NCBI GenBank assembly: GCA_015489285.1
Contig: WGAA01000205.1
Coordinates: 1 to 11,286, forward strand
DNA: 11,286 bases
DNA from: Anaerolineae bacterium
Lineage (GTDB): Bacteria > Chloroflexota > Anaerolineae > JAADDB01
Direction of reading: 5' to 3'
Positions within the stretch are counted from its first letter, which is position 1, and the number at the start of each line of letters is the position of its first letter. Positions 6,927 to 11,286 of this stretch are shown here, one piece after another. Under the pieces are notes generated by a model. The model made no database searches, was not told the DNA's origin, and saw only the letters and a list, made by a program, of their open reading frames with translations. A program made the position numbers and the translations under genes.

Positions 6927-8126
6927 TCAAGGTGTGGGTGTGGCCGTGGGCACAGGGGTGGCCGTAGGTGTGGGGTACTGGAGTTCAAAGCCCGGAGCAA
7001 GGGGAACGCCTGCCGGGCTGTTACCGATGACCGTCGTCTCCAAACGGGAGTGATCGATGTTCGCGTACATCCGGTTGCGCTGCACCGTGTCCCGAACCAT
7101 GTAAGGCACCGCGACGCCGACGAGCCAAACGAGAAGCACGGCCAGGGCAAGCAGCCGGATTCTCACCCCCATGTCCAAATTCCGGTACCACGCGCCCCCT
7201 TCCCGCCCCTTGCTCTCGGGAGGAGGCACGGTACGTACGACCGTGGGAGCGGTCTGGGTCGGTGGCGTGTACACCGGTTCCTCCGGCGGAGGCGGAGGAG
7301 TGACCTCCTGGGTGTAGACCCGTTTGCTGGCCAAACGCACCAGGTTGAGGGCAAAGCGGGGATACCGCGCTATCAGGTCGAGGACGTCGTTCGCGCCGAG
7401 GCTCCAGCACACGGTCCGTTGCAAGGCCACCGCGGTCGACCGTCGGCTGTCCTCGGCCAGGATCTCCTGTTCCCCGAAGAACTGTCCGGGGCGGACCCGA
7501 TAGGACCGTTCCCCATCTTCCTCCCGCTCGGTGACCTGAACCTCCCCTTCGATGACGAAATAGAGGTAATCGGCCTGCTCCCCGACGTCGTAAATGGTGG
7601 CCCCTGCAGGGTAGACGAGAGCGTCCAGGTGTTGCACGATCTCCGAGAGGGCCTGGGGGTCGAGGCCCTGGAAGGCGTCCAGGGATTGCAGGCGTTCCGG
7701 CGTGGGGCGAAGGGCCGTGCGTCCGGCGCGCTGGGCCAGCGCGTGGTCAATGGCCCGTTTGAGCTCCGGGTACACCACGCTCAGGGCATCGTAGTCCGCC
7801 CGGGAGAGAACCAGGACGGACACAGGACGGATGGCGCGGGCTTTGACCCGGCGTTCCCCCCCGGTGAGGAACCCCATCTCCCCCACGACCGATCCCGGAC
7901 GCACCACGGCCAAGGGCAAGTCGTCCTCGGTGAGGATTTCCACCTCCCCCGTGTGGACGATGTACAGGGCATCGCCGGGCGTGGAAACGTCGAAGAGGAG
8001 CGCCCCTTCGGGATAGGAGCGCAACGTCATGCGTTGGGCCAGAGCGCTCAGCGCGTCATCGGACACATGGCGGAGAAAGGAAATCGACCGCAGGTAGGAT
8101 ATTCGGGTTTCCAGATCTTCGTTCAC
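6927..8126 (-). CDS. membrane-anchored protein with two cyclic-nucleotide-binding domains
   Basis: A 399-aa protein, not a classical CRP/FNR regulator because no helix-turn-helix follows the sensor domains. Domain 1 (about 12-130) has FLRHVSDDAL, PEGALLFDVSTPGDALYIVHTGEVEIL and VGEMGFLTGGERRVKARA. Domain 2 (about 150-265) has LDAFQGLDPQALSEI, PAGATIYDVGEQADYLYFVIEGEVQV and FGEQEILAEDSRRSTAVA. The phosphate-binding cassette of domain 2 keeps GE...RRSTA; domain 1 has RRVKA and may not bind ligand. A proline-rich linker (about 277-305) leads to one TM helix (about 323-344), then a ~50-aa tail ending TPTATPVPTATPTP. The sensor half is probably cytoplasmic and the tail outside. GTG 8124-8126 has GGAGG 8 nt upstream; GTG at 8141 is in frame but has only AGGGG 11 nt away. 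It lies downstream of tRNA-Leu on the same strand. Function unknown. Confidence 0.85.
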   Translation of the reverse strand: MNEDLETRISYLRSISFLRHVSDDALSALAQRMTLRSYPEGALLFDVSTPGDALYIVHTGEVEILTEDDLPLAVVRPGSVVGEMGFLTGGERRVKARAIRPVSVLVLSRADYDALSVVYPELKRAIDHALAQRAGRTALRPTPERLQSLDAFQGLDPQALSEIVQHLDALVYPAGATIYDVGEQADYLYFVIEGEVQVTEREEDGERSYRVRPGQFFGEQEILAEDSRRSTAVALQRTVCWSLGANDVLDLIARYPRFALNLVRLASKRVYTQEVTPPPPPEEPVYTPPTQTAPTVVRTVPPPESKGREGGAWYRNLDMGVRIRLLALAVLLVWLVGVAVPYMVRDTVQRNRMYANIDHSRLETTVIGNSPAGVPLAPGFELQYPTPTATPVPTATPTP

Positions 8127-8147
8127 GTTCACATCCTCCACATGTAA

Positions 8148-8190
8148 TATGCCCCTGCGTCATGTGATATAATAGCGACGCAGGGGCATA
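8148..8190. repeat. 14-bp perfect inverted repeat with TATAAT in the loop
   Basis: TATGCCCCTGCGTC (8148-8161) and GACGCAGGGGCATA (8177-8190) are perfect inverse complements around a 15-nt AT-rich loop. The loop carries TGATATAAT (8165-8173) on the plus strand and TATTAT on the minus strand. It fills the gap between the tRNA-Leu 3' end (8198) and the cNMP gene start. There is no U-tract, so an intrinsic terminator is unlikely; a leader hairpin or protein-binding palindrome is more plausible. Confidence 0.8.
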
Positions 8191-8197
8191 TCGCCTG

Positions 8198-8282
8198 TGC
8201 CGAAGGTGGGATTCGAACCCACACGGGCGTAATGCCCAACGGTTTTTGAGACCGTCGCGTCTCCCTGTTCCGCCACTTCGGC
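8198..8282 (-). tRNA. tRNA-Leu (anticodon CAA), CCA not encoded
   Basis: An 85-nt class II tRNA: acceptor GCCGAAG/CTTCGGC, D arm GCGG...AGACGC, anticodon stem ACGGT/ACCGT with loop CTCAAAA (anticodon CAA), a long variable arm with GGGC-ATTAC-GCCC, and T arm TGGGTTCGAATCCCA. Discriminator A is followed by CAG rather than CCA, so the 3' end must be added after transcription, unlike the tRNA-Arg in this window. It decodes UUG. Confidence 0.97.
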
Positions 8283-8328
8283 TCGCCGATGATACAATAC
8301 GCACGGTCGATTCTCACGGTTGCCTGTG

Positions 8329-8353
8329 TAAACCGACCGGTGGAATCGGTTTA
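8329..8353. promoter_or_regulatory. 8-bp dyad upstream of the ECF sigma gene, candidate operator
   Basis: TAAACCGA (8329-8336) and TCGGTTTA (8346-8353) are perfect inverse complements spaced by 9 nt, a spacing that puts the half-sites 17 nt apart centre to centre. The right arm merges into TATAGTATACT (8352-8362), a -10-like stretch for the plus strand. It lies between the divergent tRNA-Leu and sigma genes and could be bound by a dimeric regulator of either. A GGAAT inside the spacer recalls ECF -35 motifs, but no clear matching -10 was found. Confidence 0.4.
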
Positions 8354-8401
8354 TAGTATACTCAAGGGAGTACAAAAGTCAAATACCGGGCGAGTGATGT
8401 G

Positions 8402-9010
8402 ATGCCATCCCCCAACATGCGAGATGAAAGCGAGCTCATCCGGGCCGCCAAACAGGGCGATGTAGCCGCGTTCAACGAGTTGGTCCTACGCTACCAGCAG
8501 CAGGCGTACAATGTGGCATACCGTCTCCTCGGCGATGCCGACTGGGCGGCCGACGCGACCCAGGACGCGTTCCTCAAGGCGTACCAACGCCTCCACCAGC
8601 TGAGGGGCTCCACCTTCCGCCCCTGGCTCCTTCGCATCGTGACCAACACCTGTTACGACCTGCTACGCCACCGCGCCCGGCGCCCTGCCCAATCCCTGGA
8701 AGCGACCGACGACGATCAGGACCCGGATCACCTGCCCCGCTGGCAGAGTGATGTGGAGACCCCCGAGGAGGCCGCCATGCGCCACGAGATCGGTCATGCG
8801 GTCCAGGAAGGGCTGTTACACCTCCCGCCGGAATATCGGGCCGTTGTCGTGTTGAGCGATGTCGAGGGGTTGAGTTATGAGGAAATCTCCCGATCTCTGG
8901 GCATCCCCGTGGGAACGGTGAAATCCCGCCTGAGTCGTGGACGTGCCCGCCTGCGGGATTACCTGAGGGCACATCATCCGGAACTTCTTCCCTCTTCCTA
9001 TCGTCACTAA
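8402..9010 (+). CDS. ECF (RpoE-like) RNA polymerase sigma factor
   Basis: A 202-aa group 4 sigma factor with only regions 2 and 4. Region 2 spans about 11-95 (LIRAAKQGDVAAFNELVLRY, DATQDAFLKAYQRLHQLRG, PWLLRIVTNTCYDLLRHRAR). The linker 96-125 is acidic. Region 4 spans about 128-190 (LPPEYRAVVVLSDVEGLSYE, then a helix-turn-helix of EEISRSLGIPVGTVKSRLSR). Such factors redirect RNA polymerase to envelope- or stress-response promoters and are held inactive by a cognate anti-sigma, here the next gene 57 nt downstream. ATG 8402-8404 is chosen; GTG 8399 and ATG 8417 are in frame, and none has a strong ribosome site, so the exact start is uncertain. It is likely autoregulated, as in this class, but the promoter is not clear. 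Confidence 0.95.
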   Translation: MPSPNMRDESELIRAAKQGDVAAFNELVLRYQQQAYNVAYRLLGDADWAADATQDAFLKAYQRLHQLRGSTFRPWLLRIVTNTCYDLLRHRARRPAQSLEATDDDQDPDHLPRWQSDVETPEEAAMRHEIGHAVQEGLLHLPPEYRAVVVLSDVEGLSYEEISRSLGIPVGTVKSRLSRGRARLRDYLRAHHPELLPSSYRH

Positions 9011-9067
9011 GGTGAAAACCGACCGAGACGCGTCGGAAAGACAAGGCAGAAGCAAGGACGATTGTTC

Positions 9068-9697
9068 ATGGGCCGATTGCGATCGCATCATGTGAGTGAC
9101 GAAGAACTGAGTTTGCTGATCGACGGGCAACTCGATGCCGAGAAACGGCGACGGGTCGAAGCCCACCTGCGCACGTGCGCCCAATGCCGCCGGGCTTACG
9201 AGGACATGCGCGCGACGGTACTCTTGCTCCGGCAGGCGCCCCGCGCGGTCCCACCCCGAGCCTTCACCCTCACCGAAGCAGATGTCATGCGGCCTTCCCG
9301 TCGGCGTTCCCGGCCCCTGTGGCTCCGCTGGGCCACCGGCCTTGTGGCCCTCGCCCTGGTGCTCGTGGTTGCCCTCGACGTGTTCATTGCCACCGCGCCC
9401 CACGAGTTCGGCCCGGAAATCGTCTCCCAGGCCCCTCAGGCCACAAACGTCCTCTCCGCGTCCCCATCCCCGGCCGTGCGAGGGATGGCCCCCCGGGTCG
9501 CCGTCGCTCCCCCCACGCCCCAGAAGGAGGTCAGCGTGCAGGAGAAACGTGCCCTCGCGCCCGTGGTTCCCCAGGAGGCGTCTCCCCCTTCCTCGCCCCC
9601 TCCGACCCCTCGCTATGACCTGTTCAAGTGGCTGGAGGTCGGGTTGGCCGGTATGCTGGGGGTGTTGATTCTCCTGCACCTGGTATGGCGGTCGTAG
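9068..9697 (+). CDS. zinc-finger (ZAS) anti-sigma factor, two-TM
   Basis: A 209-aa partner of the preceding sigma factor. The N-terminal cytoplasmic domain has the zinc-binding anti-sigma signature: VSDEELSLLIDGQLD (9-23) followed by EAHLRTCAQCRRAY (31-44) with HX3CX2C (H33, C37, C40). A first TM helix (about 87-108) follows a basic RRRSR stretch. A proline-rich, low-complexity segment of about 75 residues probably lies outside. A second hydrophobic helix (about 190-206, VGLAGMLGVLILLHLVW) closes the protein. Two TMs would return the C-terminus to the cytoplasm, which is less usual than the single-TM RsiW/RseA plan. The start is ATG 9068-9070 with AAGGA about 10 nt upstream; TTG at 9062 is in frame but unlikely. 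Release of sigma by stepwise proteolysis in the periplasm/membrane is inferred from the family. The stop is 4 nt before mutM. Confidence 0.9.
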   Translation: MGRLRSHHVSDEELSLLIDGQLDAEKRRRVEAHLRTCAQCRRAYEDMRATVLLLRQAPRAVPPRAFTLTEADVMRPSRRRSRPLWLRWATGLVALALVLVVALDVFIATAPHEFGPEIVSQAPQATNVLSASPSPAVRGMAPRVAVAPPTPQKEVSVQEKRALAPVVPQEASPPSSPPPTPRYDLFKWLEVGLAGMLGVLILLHLVWRS

Positions 9698-9701
9698 CAC
9701 C

Positions 9702-10514
9702 ATGCCCGAGCTTCCAGAGGTGGAAACGATTCGACGTGAGCTGGCCCCGCGTGTGGTCGGGCGCCGGATAAACGAGGTGGAGATCCGGTGGCCCGGCATC
9801 ATCGCCCGGGTATCCCCGGACATCTTCCGGCAACGGGTTCAAGGGGCCCGCGTGACGGGCATGGGACGCCGGGGAAAGTATTTGTTGTGGACGCTGGAAC
9901 CGGAGGGGACCGTCATTGTCCACTTGCGAATGACGGGGCAGCTGCACCACCATCCGTCCCCCGTCCCTGGGGACAAACACACACATCTCATCATGCGCCT
10001 GGACGACGGCAGTGAGGTCCATTACCGGGATGTGCGGAAATTCGGCCGCTGGTATTGGACGAGCGCCCCGGAGGAGGTGGTGGGACATTTGGGGCCGGAA
10101 CCCCTTTCTCCCGAGTGGACTGTGGAGGAATTCGCGGCCGCGTTGGGCCGCCGTCGTCGCCCCATCAAGGCCCTCTTGTTGGACCAAGGGGTGGTGGCCG
10201 GGTTGGGGAACATCTACGCGGATGAGGCGCTCTTTGTCGCCGGGATTCACCCCTTACGCCGAGGGGATACGTTGCACGTCGAAGAGGTGCGGCGGTTGCA
10301 TGAGGCCATTCGCCAAGTGTTGTTGGAAGCGCTGCACGCGGGGGGAAGCACTTTCAGCACGTATCAACGGCCTGACATGGGGGAAGGCACCTATCAGAGG
10401 CGACACCGGGTCTTCCGGCGCACGGGACACCCGTGTCCCGTCTGTGGCACCCCCATCGAGCGGATTCGGGTTAGCGGTCGTTCGACCCACTTCTGCCCCC
10501 ACTGTCAAAGGTGA
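9702..10514 (+). CDS. mutM: formamidopyrimidine-DNA glycosylase (Fpg/MutM)
   Basis: A 270-aa bifunctional DNA glycosylase/AP lyase that excises 8-oxoguanine and formamidopyrimidines. It begins MPELPEVETIRREL; Pro2 is the Schiff-base nucleophile and Glu3 the acid. Other markers are RRGKYLL (Lys59, equivalent to E. coli Lys57), HLRMTGQ with Met77 and DVRKFG with Arg112/Phe114 (the void-filling triad), GLGNIYADEALF (167-178), and a complete C-terminal zinc finger CPVC...FCPHC (Cys 245, 248, 265, 268) with GRSTH. Length is normal and all key residues are present. The ATG 9702-9704 is only 4 nt after the anti-sigma stop and has no strong ribosome site, so translational coupling is likely. Co-transcription with the sigma/anti-sigma pair suggests an oxidative-stress link, but this is inference. 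Confidence 0.98.
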   Translation: MPELPEVETIRRELAPRVVGRRINEVEIRWPGIIARVSPDIFRQRVQGARVTGMGRRGKYLLWTLEPEGTVIVHLRMTGQLHHHPSPVPGDKHTHLIMRLDDGSEVHYRDVRKFGRWYWTSAPEEVVGHLGPEPLSPEWTVEEFAAALGRRRRPIKALLLDQGVVAGLGNIYADEALFVAGIHPLRRGDTLHVEEVRRLHEAIRQVLLEALHAGGSTFSTYQRPDMGEGTYQRRHRVFRRTGHPCPVCGTPIERIRVSGRSTHFCPHCQR

Positions 10515-10527
10515 GATCCACCGGGGG

Positions 10528-10746
10528 CTACTCTTCCCCTTCGATGCCGGTCAACCGGCTGTATTCGGAAAGGAGGATGCGTTCCTGTTCGTCGGCAGCC
10601 CGTTTGGCCTCTTCCCACATGTAACGGACGATCTCCCGGATGCGTTGTTGCCGCGGGCTCTCCTCATCGGCCGTGAACAGCCCGGTGAGAAAGCCGCCTG
10701 CGGCCCCTGTGGCCATCCCCCAGAGAAACGGTGCCAGCAATCCCAT
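10528..10746 (-). CDS. small YtxH-like membrane protein (72 aa)
   Basis: A 72-aa protein with one glycine/alanine-rich hydrophobic segment at the N-terminus (about 3-24, LLAPFLWGMATGAAGGFLTG) followed by a charged helical region (about 27-72) rich in Glu, Arg and Gln that could form a coiled coil. This layout is that of small YtxH-type proteins, whose function is poorly known; no specific motif confirms it. ATG 10744-10746 has GGAGG 6 nt upstream, which decides the start; the frame is open further upstream to 10899, but that part is basic and unlike a protein N-terminus. It converges with mutM, leaving only 13 nt between the two stops and no terminator in that gap. Confidence 0.75.
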   Translation of the reverse strand: MGLLAPFLWGMATGAAGGFLTGLFTADEESPRQQRIREIVRYMWEEAKRAADEQERILLSEYSRLTGIEGEE

Positions 10747-10793
10747 AGTCCACCTCCGCCGGTATCTCCTGTGATGCCTTCGGTTTCGGGCGA

Positions 10794-10824
10794 ATTTTAC
10801 CACGTCTCCCCGGTTCCCCGTAAA
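10794..10824 (-). promoter_or_regulatory. possible promoter of the small membrane protein
   Basis: On the minus strand, TGGTAAAAT gives an extended -10 (TAAAAT at 10794-10799, preceded by TGG), about 48 nt ahead of the start codon. TTTACG (10819-10824) is a weak -35 with a long 19-nt spacer. The AT-rich spot stands out in GC-rich surroundings. Confidence 0.35.
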
Positions 10825-10872
10825 CCGCCCCGGGGGACACGGCGGGGAAGCGCGTCGGCTTGGGCGAAGCTC

Positions 10873-11216
10873 GTCAGGCGCAGTTACGTCACTCGTCATT
10901 CGTCATCCGTCAGGCGCCAGTGGGAACGTCGGCATTGCAGGCGCAGTTTGGCGTGATGACGTGATACGTGATGCGTGATGCGTAACTCAAGGCTACGCTG
11001 GCGTTGCCAGGCCAATCTTGTCTCCCCGCCATCCTTTCGTTCGTCGTTGGTCGGTCGTCACCCGTCATCCGTCATGCGTCAGGGGTTGGCGGGTGGGGAG
11101 AGCTGGTGTGGCTGAGATAATTTTGTCTCGCGCCGACCCTTTAATCGTTAATTGTCAATCGTTAATCGTTGTCTTTCCACGCCATCCGGTTACTCGTTAC
11201 TCGTGACTCGTTACCC
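10873..11216 (-). repeat. intergenic mosaic of GNNTNAC heptamers with spacer modules (right, inverted copy)
   Basis: No gene is visible from 10747 to the window end. On the minus strand this block has the same GNNTNAC units as the left copy: GGGTAAC-GAGTCAC-GAGTAAC x2 (11189-11216), GATTAAC/GATTGAC (11154-11167), GCATGAC-GGATGAC-GGGTGAC (11057-11077), GCATCAC x2-GTATCAC (10961-10981), and GCCTGAC-GGATGAC-GAATGAC-GAGTGAC (10888-10915). The spacer modules also recur: GGATGGCGTGGA, GGATGGCGGGGA, GAGACAAGATTGGC and GCCGACGTTC. A ~90-nt part (about 11121-11213) matches the left copy at 6458-6551 with few differences, including 34 consecutive identical bases (11154-11187 against 6487-6520). Its orientation is opposite to the left copy. 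Confidence 0.85.
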
Positions 11217-11277
11217 ATTTCCTCACCTCCCCCTGATGACATCCTGAACACACAGAAGTGCGCCTCCCGAGACAAGG

Positions 11278-11286
11278 TGATATAAT
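11278..11286 (+). promoter_or_regulatory. possible extended -10 at the right edge
   Basis: TGATATAAT, an extended -10 with a consensus TATAAT hexamer, ends exactly at the window edge. No matching -35 is visible 17 nt upstream. A plus-strand gene just beyond the edge would support it. Confidence 0.35.

Noticed and set aside
8148..8190. Intrinsic terminator for tRNA-Leu
   Set aside because: The stem is strong, but in the minus direction it is followed by TTACATGTGG rather than a U-tract, and the loop is long (15 nt).
10747..10899. N-terminal extension of the small membrane protein
   Set aside because: The extra 51 codons encode Arg/Pro-rich sequence without hydrophobic or helical pattern, while GGAGG sits 6 nt before the ATG at 10746.
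10012..10956. 314-codon plus-strand frame overlapping the end of mutM
   Set aside because: It runs in another frame of mutM and then antisense to the small membrane protein and into repeats; the composition is Arg/Pro/Ser-rich with no domain.
6457..11216. Composite transposon bounded by inverted repeats
   Set aside because: No transposase, integrase or target duplication is visible, and the enclosed genes are housekeeping types (mutM, tRNA, sigma). The repeats look like a dispersed intergenic family.

Overview
The window looks like chromosomal DNA of a GC-rich bacterium, most likely a member of the Chloroflexota (Anaerolineae/Ardenticatenia-like, possibly thermophilic). This is inferred from a P/T-rich 'TPTATP'-type tail on a membrane protein, the family content, strong GGAGG ribosome binding sites, and 7-nt periodic mosaic repeats between genes. 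No 16S or other firm taxonomic marker is present.

Layout. (1) 1-3454, minus strand: an NnrS-like polytopic membrane protein, then a large GT-C membrane glycosyltransferase of the AftB-like type, then a GT2 polyprenyl-phosphate-mannose synthase that runs off the left edge. The GT2 enzyme probably makes the lipid-linked sugar donor that GT-C enzymes use. (2) 3587-3746, plus strand: tRNA-Arg(CCG) with a near-consensus promoter and a symmetric hairpin terminator that also serves the convergent operon. (3) 3751-6365, minus strand: a tight three-gene operon of M48 metalloprotease, glutamate formimidoyltransferase and NYN/YacP-like RNase. The first two genes overlap and each gene has a clear start signal. 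(4) 6375-6926: no gene. A mosaic of degenerate heptamers of the form GNNTNAC, plus conserved non-heptamer spacer modules. (5) 6927-8282, minus strand: tRNA-Leu(CAA) and, behind a 14-bp perfect inverted repeat, a protein with two cyclic-nucleotide-binding domains, one membrane segment and no DNA-binding domain. (6) 8402-10514, plus strand: ECF sigma factor, two-TM zinc-finger anti-sigma factor and formamidopyrimidine-DNA glycosylase (mutM), closely spaced. (7) 10528-10746, minus strand: a 72-aa small membrane protein. (8) 10873-11216: a second heptamer mosaic, inverted relative to the first and sharing a nearly identical ~90-nt block with it.

The genes are mostly ordinary housekeeping and regulatory families. 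I see no CRISPR array, transposase, phage gene or defence system. The least explained items are the inverted pair of heptamer mosaics enclosing about 4 kb (cNMP protein, tRNA-Leu, sigma/anti-sigma, mutM, small protein), the membrane-anchored double cNMP-binding protein, and the perfect inverted repeat in front of it. Family calls come from recognised motifs, not database searches.
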